DNA from: Nitrospinota bacterium | GTDB lineage: Bacteria; Nitrospinota_A; UBA7883; JACRLM01 | DNA length: 47,882 bases | Direction: 5' to 3' | Assembly (NCBI GenBank): GCA_016235255.1 | Contig: JACRLM010000008.1 | Location: 1 to 47,882, forward strand | Part shown: positions 11,041 through 19,751 of the stretch, in pieces | How positions within the stretch are numbered: the first letter of the stretch is position 1 | Layout: each line of letters starts with the position of its first letter | Program-made: the position numbers and the translations under genes | Notes under the pieces: model-generated | The model's input: only the letters and a program-made list of their open reading frames with translations | Database searches by the model: none | What the model was told of the DNA's origin: nothing

Positions 11041-11431
11041 TTGGCAGGGGCTTGAACCCCACTTTCGAATATACCCCCTGCGCGTCCTTGGTGGCCAGCA
11101 GCCACATGTAAACGTCCTTGAATTCGGGATGATCGAACACAAAGCGGACCATGGCCTGGGCTATCCCTTTGCTCCGGTGGCTCTCTTCCACATAGATGTC
11201 CATGAAATAGGCGAACCGCATTTTGTCGCTTACCACGCGCAAATATCCAACTTGGCCTTTGGAGTTATAGCAGCCGACGACTATGCTTGAGTTTTGCGCG
11301 CCGCGCACAATCTCATCTCTCTTGATCCCAGGGCTCCAATATGTTTTGGAAAGCCAGTCTTCGAGAAGGTCGAAGTTTAATCTGCCGAAAGAATCGTCTA
11401 TCTCGTAAACATTGTTGTGTTGGATCATCAT
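11000..11431 (-). CDS. GNAT-family N-acetyltransferase with frame-shifted C-terminus
   Basis: The 143-residue product has the GNAT acetyl-CoA-binding motif A as VEESHRSKGIAQAM (the R/Q-x-x-G-x-A type) and a C-terminal YSKVGFKPLPNPEMWM segment typical of small GNAT enzymes. The acceptor substrate cannot be told. The natural end appears altered. Without one copy of the 20-bp tandem repeat, the frame would read on past MLIR as NEKIWPT and stop at 10971-10973, one base from the convergent antiporter stop. With the repeat it ends RCGC at 11000. The loss is small and may or may not affect activity. Two consecutive ATGs (11429 and 11426) are possible starts. Confidence 0.85.
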   Translation of the reverse strand: MMIQHNNVYEIDDSFGRLNFDLLEDWLSKTYWSPGIKRDEIVRGAQNSSIVVGCYNSKGQVGYLRVVSDKMRFAYFMDIYVEESHRSKGIAQAMVRFVFDHPEFKDVYMWLLATKDAQGVYSKVGFKPLPNPEMWMLIRRCGC

Positions 11432-11474
11432 GGCCCTGCATGCCCAAAAATGAACATAAAATGGATTTTACAAC

Positions 11475-11506
11475 AAAAAAACCGGAGCGTTATTTATCCG
11501 CCCCGG
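11475..11506 (-). terminator. Intrinsic terminator downstream of htrA-like gene
   Basis: Read on the minus strand, CCGGGGCG (11506-11499) pairs with CGCTCCGG (11489-11482) through 8 positions, including one G-U. The loop has 9 bases and is followed immediately by seven T residues (11481-11475). This is a good Rho-independent terminator. It separates the protease gene from the GNAT gene, implying that the latter has its own promoter. Confidence 0.8.
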
Positions 11507-11526
11507 CTTAACTACTCAACGCTTCC

Positions 11527-11546
11527 CCGTGGCCGCCCGGCCACGG
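11527..11546. repeat. Perfect GC-rich hairpin just after the htrA-like stop
   Basis: Arms CCGTGGCC (11527-11534) and GGCCACGG (11539-11546) form an 8-bp stem with a 4-base loop. It lies 15 bases beyond the protease stop and upstream of the T-tailed terminator. It has no T-run of its own and could stabilise the mRNA 3' end. Confidence 0.6.
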
Positions 11547-11561
11547 TCCTATTATCGCTCC

Positions 11562-13067
11562 CTACTTGCCCGCCGGAACCTTCACCGCTATGAAGTGAGT
11601 GTTCTTCCCGCGTTTGACCAGCAGCAACGCCACGTCGCCGGGCTTAGACTTGCCCACGGCGGACTTGTATGAGGCCACGTCCCGCACTGTCTGCTTGTTC
11701 GCCTCGGTGATGATGTCCCCCGGGTGTATGCCCGCGGCGGCGGCAGGCCCTGCCGGGTCCACCTTCTTTACGACAACACCGGCGGTCCCTTCCGCGTCCA
11801 GTTTCTTGGCGATGTCCGGTGTGAGCTTGTCCACAGTAAGCCCGATGGAGCTTTCCTGCTCCACCTCCGGCCTGGCCGGTTTTTCCTCATCATCAGGCAT
11901 TTCAGCCAGGGAAAGGGTGAACATTTTCTCCGATCCGTCCCGCACAATCTTCACCTTTACGGATATGCCCGGCTTGACGGCGCCCACCAGCTTTGGCAAC
12001 TGGTCGTTGCTGTCCACGGCCTGGCCGTTGAACTCCACAATCACGTCCCCCCGCTTGATCCCGGCCTTGTCCGCCGGTGATCCCGGGAAAACGTCCCCCA
12101 CCAGCGCCCCTTTGGAGGACTTCAGGTTAAGCGCGCCCATGAGCTCCGGGGTGATCTTCTGTATCATCACCCCAAGCCACCCGCGCGACACCTTGCCTTT
12201 TTTAAGCTCTGCGTAAATGTCCTTCACCGAGTTGGCCGGCACGGCAAAACCGATCCCGATGTTCCCCTGCGAAAATCCGCCGGTGTAAATCGCGGAGTTG
12301 ATGCCGATGACATCCCCGTTCATGTTAAGCAGCGGCCCGCCGGAATTGCCGGGATTTATGGAAGCGTCCGTCTGGATGAAATCGTCGTACGGCCCGGCGC
12401 CGATGGCCCGCCCCTTGGCCGACACCACCCCCACGGTGACCGACTGCGAGAAGCCGAACGGATTGCCGATGGCCATCACCCATTCACCCACCTCCACCTT
12501 GGACGAATCGGCCAGGGCGAGGGTGGGCAGCTTTTTGCCGGGCGATATCTTGATCAGCGCGATGTCCGTCTTCGGGTCCGTCCCGATCACTTTGGCCGGG
12601 AATTCCTTTTCGTCGCCGCCGTTATGCCCGTCGCCAAAAGTGACGATCACCTCGTCCGCCTGCTCCACAACATGGGCGTTGGTGAGGATATATCCGTCCT
12701 CCTCCACCACAAATCCGGAGCCCAAGCTCTGGCGAACCTGCTCTTTGGGCATCTCGCGGTACCACGGGAAGAACCTGTCGTAAAACTCCTTCATCCTCTC
12801 GTCTTCCATCTCCGGCGAGGGCATGGAGCGCGTTTTCACCTTCTGCTTTGTGGAGATGTTCACGACCGCCGGGGTCCGTTCCTTCGCGATTTTCGTGAAT
12901 ATGTTCCCGGGAAGTTCGCCCCCCTGCGAGGCTATCGCCGGGGTGGCGATGGAAGGATCGGCCACCGGAGAGCGCGGCGGGGCAAGATACGCCCCAGCCA
13001 CCGCGCCGGTCATGACAAGTCCCAGTCCCAATGCAAACCATCTTGCCTGCGAACGCCAGTTTTTCAA
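11562..13067 (-). CDS. Periplasmic serine endoprotease, HtrA/DegP (Do) family
   Basis: HtrA proteases degrade or refold damaged envelope proteins. Numbered from the longest open form (first codon at 13148), the triad is His159 (LTNAHVVE), Asp195 (KTDIALIK) and Ser269 (NPGNSGGPL). Two PDZ domains follow (about 320-410 and 440-525), as in DegP/DegQ. An N-terminal hydrophobic segment (FALGLGLVMTGAVAGAYLA) is a signal or anchor. I chose TTG at 13065-13067. It is preceded by an AAGGTGAGG-type ribosome site 6-9 bases away and puts a short basic stretch before the hydrophobic core. The open frame extends to ATGs at 13124 and 13148, but these lack ribosome sites, and a TATAAT directly abuts 13148. 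Function is secure, start less so. Confidence 0.9.
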   Translation of the reverse strand: MKNWRSQARWFALGLGLVMTGAVAGAYLAPPRSPVADPSIATPAIASQGGELPGNIFTKIAKERTPAVVNISTKQKVKTRSMPSPEMEDERMKEFYDRFFPWYREMPKEQVRQSLGSGFVVEEDGYILTNAHVVEQADEVIVTFGDGHNGGDEKEFPAKVIGTDPKTDIALIKISPGKKLPTLALADSSKVEVGEWVMAIGNPFGFSQSVTVGVVSAKGRAIGAGPYDDFIQTDASINPGNSGGPLLNMNGDVIGINSAIYTGGFSQGNIGIGFAVPANSVKDIYAELKKGKVSRGWLGVMIQKITPELMGALNLKSSKGALVGDVFPGSPADKAGIKRGDVIVEFNGQAVDSNDQLPKLVGAVKPGISVKVKIVRDGSEKMFTLSLAEMPDDEEKPARPEVEQESSIGLTVDKLTPDIAKKLDAEGTAGVVVKKVDPAGPAAAAGIHPGDIITEANKQTVRDVASYKSAVGKSKPGDVALLLVKRGKNTHFIAVKVPAGK

Positions 13068-13148
13068 GGCCCACCTCACCTTAATATTTGATCCGATTTT
13101 CACCAACTCTTCCCATATTCGCATTATAACATAGCCATTATCAGTCAT

Positions 13149-13154
13149 ATTATA
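13149..13154 (-). promoter_or_regulatory. Candidate -10 element (TATAAT) for the HtrA-like gene
   Basis: A perfect TATAAT on the minus strand directly adjoins the most upstream ATG of the protease frame. If used, transcription would begin around 13142, inside that longer frame. This would exclude the 13148 start and leave a leader of about 75 bases before the TTG at 13067. No clear -35 hexamer is visible. Confidence 0.4.
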
Positions 13155-13267
13155 AGGACATAAGGCGGGATTTTAGGCTCGGCCCTTTTCCTGTATAATA
13201 TATACATCGTTCCAACTTATGCCTTCATATTATCCTCGGCGAAGGTTAATTTTATGAGTTTGCCAGC

Positions 13268-15586
13268 ATGCTGAAAAGCCCCCTCAGAGTTCTTGTAATA
13301 ATCGCCTCGACGTTGTTTATCGCCGAAACAGTGATAATGTTGGTATTTATAATATTGCCTCCGCTAAATCCCGTCCTCGAAATGTTGCTGGACGCAGGTA
13401 TGGTGACGATTTTCACGTTTCCCGTGATTTACCTTTTTGTGTATACGCCCATGGACCGCAACATCGCCGAACTTAAAAAGGCGGAAGCCAGAATGCGTGA
13501 ATTTAGCGGCGAGCTTGAAAAGAAAGTGGGCGAGCGCACGGAGGATCTGAAATGGGAAGTGCTGGAGCGCACAAGGGCTGAAGAAGACGCCCGCAAGAGC
13601 AAGGTGCGTCTGGAGCTTATTGTTGAAACCATCGCGGAAGGCATTTACATAGTAAATGACGATGGGAGGATAGTCTTCGCCAACAGCGCCTCGGAAAAAA
13701 TGTTCGGCATGCCAAGGGAGAATTTGTATGCCCGCAGTTATAACGACAAAAGATGGAAGGTTTTCAAACCAACCGGCGAGCCTTTGAGCAAGGGGGATTA
13801 TCCTTTCGAAATAGTCAAGGCCACCGGCAAGCCTGTATACGGGATAGAAATAGCCGCGGTTCGCCCTGAAGGAATCATGGCGATTATCCAGATAAACGCG
13901 GTTCCATTGAAAGACAGTTCGGGAAAGTTCCTTGGCATGGTGGCCTCCCAGCGGGACATCACAGAGATGAAGCTTGCGAACGAATCGCTCCGGGAATCGG
14001 AGAAAAAATACAAAGCGCTCATAGATGGCGCCAGTGACGCGATATTGATCGCGCTTCCGGACGGCAGGATACAGGAGGCTAACAGGCGGGCGGAGGCGCT
14101 GTTCGGCTACACGGACAGCGAACTTCGCGGCATGGATTTCAATATCCTCGCTCCGCCGGGAAAGCTGGAGGGACTTACCGAGGCGTTCCGGCGGCTTGTC
14201 ACGGAAGGTGGAACCATTTTTTTGCATGATTCCTCCATTCTGCGGAAAGATGGCAAGGAGATTCCGGTGGACATTTCCGGTTCCGCGGTGGAATATTCCG
14301 GCAAAAGAATAATCCAGGGGTTGTTCCGTGACATGACCCAGCAGAGGCTTGCAGAGGAGTCTTTGCGCCAGGCGCACCGCGAAAATGAACAACTCATAGC
14401 CGCGATGCCTTCCATTTTCATCGGTGTGGACGAGTTGGACGTCATCAAGCGCTGGAACACGGAGGCAGAGATCGCTTTCAACATCGGAGCCGACGCGGCG
14501 CTTGGCGGGCCGTTTGTAAATACGCGGATACAATGGGACTGGCCTGAAATCCTCCAATACATTTGCATGTCAAGGGATAGCGAAAGAACCATTCGCGCGC
14601 ATGATATAAAATATATGCGGAAAGATGGCAAGAACGGTTTTCTGGACATGACTTTCACGCCGATTTTCGGCGAGCGCGGCAAATGGAACGGATTCCTGGT
14701 CCTGGCCGCCGACATCACGGAGCGCAAAGTTATGGAAAGCGTTTTTTCGCAGGCGCAAAAGCTGGAGGCCATCGGCCAACTGGCCGCAGGCATCGCCCAT
14801 GAGATAAATACGCCCATACAGTACGTTGGCGACAATTTGCGGTTTCTCGAGGACGCTTTCCGGGAAATAGACCACCTTATTTGCGAATACGCCATGGTGA
14901 GCGATTCAGCCGCCGAGGGGCGCGTTTCCCCGGAATCGGCGAAACTGGCGGCCAGTCTCGCGCAATCCATGGATGTAAATTTCCTGCGGGAGGAAATACC
15001 ACGGGCCGTGGCCCAGTCGCTCGACGGCGTGGGAAGGGTCGCCACGATAGTGCGGGCCATGAAGGATTTTTCGCATCCAGGCGTGGAGGGAAAAACAGCG
15101 GTGGACATCAACAAGGCCATCGAAAGCACTGTCACCGTTTCGCGCAACGAGTGGAAGTATGTGGCCGACGTTGTTACGCAATTCGATCAGGAACTTCCCC
15201 TCGCCCCGGTGGTGGCCGGGGAATTCAACCAGGTGATTTTGAACCTTATCGTAAACGCCGCCCACGCGATAGCAGACGTGGTCGGCGACGGATCACGCAG
15301 CAAGGGGACAATCACCATAGGAACCCGCAAACTGGACAATGGGGTGGAAATACAGTTGGCCGACACGGGGGCCGGGATTCCGGAAAGCATCCGCCATAAG
15401 ATATTCGACCCCTTTTTCACCACCAAAGAGGTCGGCAAGGGCACCGGCCAGGGTCTTGCCCTGGCCAGATCCGTGATTGTTGACAAGCATGGTGGTTCCA
15501 TTTCCTTCGATTCGGAGCCTGGCAAGGGAACTGTTTTCACAATCTGGCTGCCTCTTGAAAACGCCGGAAAAGGACATGTACAGTGA
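13268..15586 (+). CDS. Membrane PAS-domain sensor histidine kinase
   Basis: The 772-residue protein has two N-terminal membrane helices (about 7-32 and 38-60), a short coiled coil, and three PAS-type segments (about 115-235, 240-365 and 370-495). The dimerisation/phosphoacceptor domain reads AAGIAHEINTPIQYVGDN, with His511 as the phosphorylated residue. The C-terminal HATPase domain has an N-box region (NQVILNLIVNAAHAI), DTGAGIP and GKGTGQGLALA. The AHEINTPIQ variant is typical of kinases paired with response regulators of the REC-output kind. The stop overlaps the next gene's start as GTGA, so the kinase heads a signalling operon. A TATAAT at 13194-13199 may be its -10. No strong ribosome site is visible. 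Confidence 0.92.
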   Translation: MLKSPLRVLVIIASTLFIAETVIMLVFIILPPLNPVLEMLLDAGMVTIFTFPVIYLFVYTPMDRNIAELKKAEARMREFSGELEKKVGERTEDLKWEVLERTRAEEDARKSKVRLELIVETIAEGIYIVNDDGRIVFANSASEKMFGMPRENLYARSYNDKRWKVFKPTGEPLSKGDYPFEIVKATGKPVYGIEIAAVRPEGIMAIIQINAVPLKDSSGKFLGMVASQRDITEMKLANESLRESEKKYKALIDGASDAILIALPDGRIQEANRRAEALFGYTDSELRGMDFNILAPPGKLEGLTEAFRRLVTEGGTIFLHDSSILRKDGKEIPVDISGSAVEYSGKRIIQGLFRDMTQQRLAEESLRQAHRENEQLIAAMPSIFIGVDELDVIKRWNTEAEIAFNIGADAALGGPFVNTRIQWDWPEILQYICMSRDSERTIRAHDIKYMRKDGKNGFLDMTFTPIFGERGKWNGFLVLAADITERKVMESVFSQAQKLEAIGQLAAGIAHEINTPIQYVGDNLRFLEDAFREIDHLICEYAMVSDSAAEGRVSPESAKLAASLAQSMDVNFLREEIPRAVAQSLDGVGRVATIVRAMKDFSHPGVEGKTAVDINKAIESTVTVSRNEWKYVADVVTQFDQELPLAPVVAGEFNQVILNLIVNAAHAIADVVGDGSRSKGTITIGTRKLDNGVEIQLADTGAGIPESIRHKIFDPFFTTKEVGKGTGQGLALARSVIVDKHGGSISFDSEPGKGTVFTIWLPLENAGKGHVQ

Positions 15587-16812
15587 CTCTGAAGAAACGC
15601 GTGCTTTTCGTTGATGACGAGCCGAACATCCTTTCCGGCCTGAGACGTATGTTGTGGGGGATGAACGATCAGTGGGACATGGCTTTCGCCAGCAGCGGGG
15701 CGGAGGCGCTGTCCATTCTCGCCTCGGCCCCCCACGACGTTGTGGTGACCGACATGAGGATGCCCGGCATGGACGGAGCCGAACTGCTGGCGGAGATTAT
15801 CAAGAAATATCCGCACATCATCAGAATCGTGCTCTCCGGCCAGTCCGAAATGGAGGCGATATTAAAATCTGTCGGGCCGACACATCAATACCTGTCCAAA
15901 CCGTGCGACGCTGAAACGATCAAGCAGGTGATCACAAGGGCCTGTTACATGCGCGACGCCCTGGCCAGCGACTCGCTGAAAAACGTAGTAACTCAATTGA
16001 AAGCGTTGCCAAGCCTGCCGGCGCTTTACCTGAATATCATGGATTGCCTTAAAACTCCGGACTGCTCGCTCAACAAAATAGGCGAGATCGTCTCTAGTGA
16101 CATTAGCATGTCCGCAAAGATTCTCCAGCTTGTCAATTCCGCGTTTTTCGGCCAGCCCAGGCGAGTGTCCGACGTGGGGTTTGCCGTTTCATTGCTGGGA
16201 ATAGATACGATAAGGGCTCTTGTGCTGTCAACCCAGGTGTTTACCCAGTTTGAGGCGCGCAAACTGGAAAATTTGAAACTTGGCGGGCTGTGGAGCCACA
16301 GCCTTATTATTGGCACGGTGGCAAGGGACATCGCCAAGTCGGAAAGCAAGGACAAAAAACTGGTGGATGACACGTTTATGGCCGGGCTTCTGCACGATAT
16401 AGGAAAGCTGGTGATCGCCAACAACATGCCGGATCAATACAGGGAGATTCAGGCAATCTCGTTAAAAGAGAGGATCAGCCTTGACGATGCCGAGTTTAAA
16501 GTGCTTGGAGCGTCCCATGCCGAGATTGGCGGATACCTGCTGGGATTGTGGGGCCTTCCAGATCCCATAGTGGAGGCGGTATTCTTCAATCATTCCCCCG
16601 GCTGTAGCGCGGTGAAGCAATTTTCCCCCTTGGTGGCGGTTCATGCCGCGGACTGTTTTTGCCTGAACACGATGGCCGACGAATCAGAGCCTAACGGGCC
16701 GGCCTCCTGCCTGGATTTTAATTATATAAAGGAAATTGGAATGGAAGAAAAACTGCCCGCGTGGGAGCAAATCTACCGGCGGGCCATGGAAAAGGCCGCG
16801 CTCAATGAATGA
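15583..16812 (+). CDS. Response regulator: REC plus HDOD domain
   Basis: The 409-residue protein begins with a receiver domain: acidic pair Asp11-Asp12, phosphoacceptor Asp57 in VVVTDMRMPGMDG, and the conserved Lys in YLSKPC. An HDOD domain follows (about 135-335), containing LKALPSLPALY and an intact GLLHDIGKLV motif. HDOD proteins act in signal transduction, often in taxis or c-di-GMP-linked pathways, and their enzymatic role is generally unproven. The GTG start at 15583 overlaps the kinase stop by 4 bp, making the upstream kinase the likely phosphodonor. The next response-regulator gene overlaps the 3' end by 8 bp. Confidence 0.9.
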   Translation: MTLKKRVLFVDDEPNILSGLRRMLWGMNDQWDMAFASSGAEALSILASAPHDVVVTDMRMPGMDGAELLAEIIKKYPHIIRIVLSGQSEMEAILKSVGPTHQYLSKPCDAETIKQVITRACYMRDALASDSLKNVVTQLKALPSLPALYLNIMDCLKTPDCSLNKIGEIVSSDISMSAKILQLVNSAFFGQPRRVSDVGFAVSLLGIDTIRALVLSTQVFTQFEARKLENLKLGGLWSHSLIIGTVARDIAKSESKDKKLVDDTFMAGLLHDIGKLVIANNMPDQYREIQAISLKERISLDDAEFKVLGASHAEIGGYLLGLWGLPDPIVEAVFFNHSPGCSAVKQFSPLVAVHAADCFCLNTMADESEPNGPASCLDFNYIKEIGMEEKLPAWEQIYRRAMEKAALNE

Positions 16813-17980
16813 AAAGATACTATGCGTGGACGATGATCCGAACATCCTGTCCGGTTTCAAGCGCAGCCTGAGCCGCAGGTTCGCCCTGGATACGGCCCTC
16901 GGGGGTGAGGAAGGATTGGAGGCCGCCGCCAAAAACGGGCCTTACGCTGTTATAGTTTCGGACATGAGAATGCCCGGGATGGATGGCGTCCGCTTTTTGG
17001 CTAAAGCGCGGGAAATTTCCCCGGATAGCGTGCGGATGATGCTGACCGGTTACGCCGACATAAACAGCGCAATGGACGCAGTGAACGAGGGGAACATCTT
17101 CCGGTTCCTGACCAAACCATGCCCACCGGAGGTCTTCGCCAAGGCGCTTGACGACGGAATCGCCCAATACAGGCTTGTAATAGCCGAACGTGAGCTTCTG
17201 GAAAAAACGTTAAGTGGCTCCGTCAAGGCGCTGGTGGACATTCTGTCCATGGTGAATCCCGCGGCGTTCGGCAGGGCGGCGCGGATAAGGAAATACGCTA
17301 AACATATAATCGCGAGGCTAAACCTTTCGCAAACATGGCGGATCGAATTGGCCGCCATCCTGTCCCAGATAGGTTGCGTGACCATACCGCCTGACACCAT
17401 CGAAAAATATTACGCCGGTCAGCCGCTCAACGGCGACGAGTTGCAGATGCTCGCCGCGCACCCGATGGTGGCGTTTGATTTGCTTGTTAAAATACCGCGT
17501 CTGGAGCAGGTGGCCATGATGATAGGCGCTCAACAAAAACCTTTCGGCGAATATAACGAAACCCGCGAGCCGCGTGACAGGCCGGAAGAAGAGCTTGGCG
17601 CACAGATTCTCAAAGTGGCGGTGGAGATGGACAGGCTGGTATCCCACGGCTCCGGGTTTGGCAAGGCTGTGGACGAAATGATGAAGGGCGGGCAGGAATA
17701 CGACCCTTCGCTTGTGACGGCGCTTCGTGGGGTGGAGCCGGCCAAGGCGGCAAAAATCGCCGGGCTGGTGAAAATAAGGGACTTGGCGGTCGGCATGATA
17801 ATAGGTGAAGACCTTTACTCCAAAAGCAACATGCTCCTTCTGCCGAAGGGACAGGAGATAACCTTCACCATGCGCGAGCGTATCAAGAATTTGTGGCGCA
17901 ATGGCCTCGTGGACGATCAGATCAGGGTGTTGTTCGACATTCATGAGCGGCCTGAATTAAACGGCTCCGGACTGCGGTGA
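16805..17980 (+). CDS. Response regulator: REC plus degenerate HD-GYP-like domain
   Basis: The 391-residue product has a receiver domain (Asp9-Asp11 pocket, phosphoacceptor Asp53 in VSDMRMPGMDG, Lys in FLTKPCPP). Its output region aligns by eye with HD-GYP modules: it has the P-x-x-I-E-K-Y-Y and HPMVAFDLL segments. However, the HD catalytic pair is replaced (LSQIGCVTIP instead of the usual LHDIGK-IP), and the downstream HH and GYP motifs are missing (MIGAQQKPFGEYN). It is therefore probably not a c-di-GMP phosphodiesterase. It may act by binding, perhaps with the neighbouring HDOD regulator. I chose ATG 16805. A longer frame to 16736 would run through the preceding gene and disrupt the REC start. 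Confidence 0.85.
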   Translation: MNEKILCVDDDPNILSGFKRSLSRRFALDTALGGEEGLEAAAKNGPYAVIVSDMRMPGMDGVRFLAKAREISPDSVRMMLTGYADINSAMDAVNEGNIFRFLTKPCPPEVFAKALDDGIAQYRLVIAERELLEKTLSGSVKALVDILSMVNPAAFGRAARIRKYAKHIIARLNLSQTWRIELAAILSQIGCVTIPPDTIEKYYAGQPLNGDELQMLAAHPMVAFDLLVKIPRLEQVAMMIGAQQKPFGEYNETREPRDRPEEELGAQILKVAVEMDRLVSHGSGFGKAVDEMMKGGQEYDPSLVTALRGVEPAKAAKIAGLVKIRDLAVGMIIGEDLYSKSNMLLLPKGQEITFTMRERIKNLWRNGLVDDQIRVLFDIHERPELNGSGLR

Positions 17981-18084
17981 CCAGGGTTTCGCGCATTCCG
18001 CGTTAAGCAAATATTCGCTGTTCATCAATTTATTGATTAATGTACAATGCCCGGACGCTAAAATTAGGGTTTGCAAATATCGTT

Positions 18085-18486
18085 ATGGACATGAAATCGT
18101 TGAAATTCCTTCTTGCCGATGACAGCAAGATAATAAGGAGCATGGTAAAGACCGCCCTGACAGGGATGGGGGTGACGGACATTTCCGAGGCCTCCGATGG
18201 AAACGAGGCTTTGGCGGCGCTGGCCAAAGAGCGGTTCGACGTGATGGTGCTGGATATCATGATGCCGGGGCTTACCGGCCTGGAAACTCTCGCCAAAATA
18301 CGCTCCGGAGACGGGCCGAACAAGGGCATCCATGTTTTCATGGTGACTGGCGAGGCGAAAAGGGAATTTATCCACCAGGCTGTGAAGCTTGGAGCGAAGG
18401 GTTATATAGTCAAGCCTTTTGAAATTGATGACCTTGCCAAAAGGATCAAAGACGTTCTCGAAAGATTGTATCCGGCGAAACCCTGA
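18085..18486 (+). CDS. CheY-like single-domain response regulator
   Basis: The 133-residue protein is a stand-alone receiver: acidic residues Asp12-Asp13, phosphoacceptor Asp57 (VMVLDIMMPG), Thr in VFMVTGEA, and Lys in YIVKPFE. There is no output domain, so it works by protein-protein interaction, as CheY does at the flagellar motor or as a phosphorelay shuttle. Start choice is ATG 18085 or 18091. An upstream in-frame ATG at 18040 would add residues with no REC character. It follows the degenerate HD-GYP gene by about 100 bp and probably belongs to the same signalling group. Confidence 0.88.
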   Translation: MDMKSLKFLLADDSKIIRSMVKTALTGMGVTDISEASDGNEALAALAKERFDVMVLDIMMPGLTGLETLAKIRSGDGPNKGIHVFMVTGEAKREFIHQAVKLGAKGYIVKPFEIDDLAKRIKDVLERLYPAKP

Positions 18487-18517
18487 AAGATTGCGCCTTT
18501 AAATCCCGTTTCCCAAA

Positions 18518-18536
18518 CCGGCCGGCGGCTGGCCGG
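18518..18536. repeat. GC-rich hairpin upstream of the phosphoesterase gene
   Basis: Arms CCGGCC (18518-18523) and GGCCGG (18531-18536) flank a 7-base loop. No T-run follows. It ends about 10 bases before the GGAGG ribosome site of the next gene, so it might affect translation or mark the end of the signalling transcript. Confidence 0.4.
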
Positions 18537-18556
18537 CTGATGCGCGGAGGGTGTGG

Positions 18557-19750
18557 ATGTTTTTCCTTATTGCCTTCTCGATCTACGCGGGCGCCCATCT
18601 GTATATAGGCTCGCGGATCATCCCGGTGGCAAAGCTGCCGGTCATATGGAAGTCCATCGCGTGGGTGGGGCTCGGCCTTCACACGCTGCTGGTGCCGGCC
18701 ATGTTTTTCCTAAGATCCGGTGGATACTGGCCGCCATGGCTTGAATACTATTATTTCGCCGTTTTCACCGGCGCGGGCTTCATGGCAATCCTGTTCCCGC
18801 TGTTGCTTGCGCGGGACGCGGCATGGCTGCTCACCCGGATTGCCCGTTCGGCGGCGGCCAAGGCCGTGGGCGGGAAACCATTGCGGACGGATCCGGCCAG
18901 AAGGCGGTTCATGCTCAACGCGCTTAACACAGTATTCGTCGGGGCGGCTTCCGGCGTGGCGGGCGTCGGCGTTTCCAATGTGCGCAGGCCTCCGGCGGTT
19001 GTCCACGTCACAGCGCCTGTGCCGGGATTGCCGGAGCAATTCGATGGATTTACCATCGCCCAGATCACCGACGTTCATTTAAGCCCAACGGTGCGCGGCG
19101 ATTATCTTTCGCTTGTGGTGGACATTGTCAACGGGCTGGACGCGGATATCGTGGCCGTTACAGGGGACATGGTGGACGGATACGTCAACGAGCTTGCCGG
19201 CGACGTGGAAAGCCTCTCCAGGCTCAAGGCCCGTGAGGGGGCTTTCTTTGTCACAGGCAACCACGAGTATTATTGGAACGGGCCTGCATGGGTGGACAAA
19301 ATGCGCGGGCTGGGCCTTACGGCGCTGGTTAACCAGAGCGTGGCTGTGGAGCGTGGCGGGGCCACGGCGTTGATCGCAGGACTGCCGGACCACATGGCAG
19401 GCAAGGACATTCCAGGCCATGCGCCAGACCCGCGCAAAATCATCAAAGAGGCTCCGGCGCACGGTTTTAAGATAATGCTGGCCCACCAGCCCAGAAGCGC
19501 CATATATTCGGCCGAGGCCGGATTTGACATTATGATCTGCGGCCACACCCACGGCGGCCAGTTCTTTCCGTGGAATTACATCATCCCGCTTTTTCACCCG
19601 GTGCCCACGGGGCTTAGCGTTTACCGGGGGATGACCGTATATGCCAGCCCCGGCACAGCCTACTGGGGGCCGCCTATGCGGGCAGGGACGCGGTCTGAAA
19701 TAACGCTGATCACCCTTGCCAGGGCAGGCGGCGGCAGGCGCGCAACCTGA
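18557..19750 (+). CDS. Membrane-anchored metallophosphoesterase (YkuE/YaeI-like)
   Basis: The 397-residue protein has several N-terminal hydrophobic helices (about 1-95). A calcineurin-like phosphoesterase domain then begins with ITDVHLSPT. It continues with VAVTGDMVDG, the catalytic VTGNHEYY, a LAHQP metal ligand and ICGHTHGGQFFP. These are the five blocks of the dimetal metallophosphoesterase fold. Relatives include YkuE and the lipid A-modifying LpxI/YaeI groups, so the substrate may be a lipid-linked phosphate, but this is not decidable here. GGAGG at 18546-18550 suits ATG 18557 (6-base gap) rather than the GTG at 18551. The cytochrome gene starts 1 bp after the stop. Confidence 0.87.
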   Translation: MFFLIAFSIYAGAHLYIGSRIIPVAKLPVIWKSIAWVGLGLHTLLVPAMFFLRSGGYWPPWLEYYYFAVFTGAGFMAILFPLLLARDAAWLLTRIARSAAAKAVGGKPLRTDPARRRFMLNALNTVFVGAASGVAGVGVSNVRRPPAVVHVTAPVPGLPEQFDGFTIAQITDVHLSPTVRGDYLSLVVDIVNGLDADIVAVTGDMVDGYVNELAGDVESLSRLKAREGAFFVTGNHEYYWNGPAWVDKMRGLGLTALVNQSVAVERGGATALIAGLPDHMAGKDIPGHAPDPRKIIKEAPAHGFKIMLAHQPRSAIYSAEAGFDIMICGHTHGGQFFPWNYIIPLFHPVPTGLSVYRGMTVYASPGTAYWGPPMRAGTRSEITLITLARAGGGRRAT

Positions 19751-19751
19751 A

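Noticed and set aside
18518..18536. Intrinsic terminator after the CheY-like gene
   Set aside because: A GC stem is present but no T-run follows, so I list it only as a hairpin.
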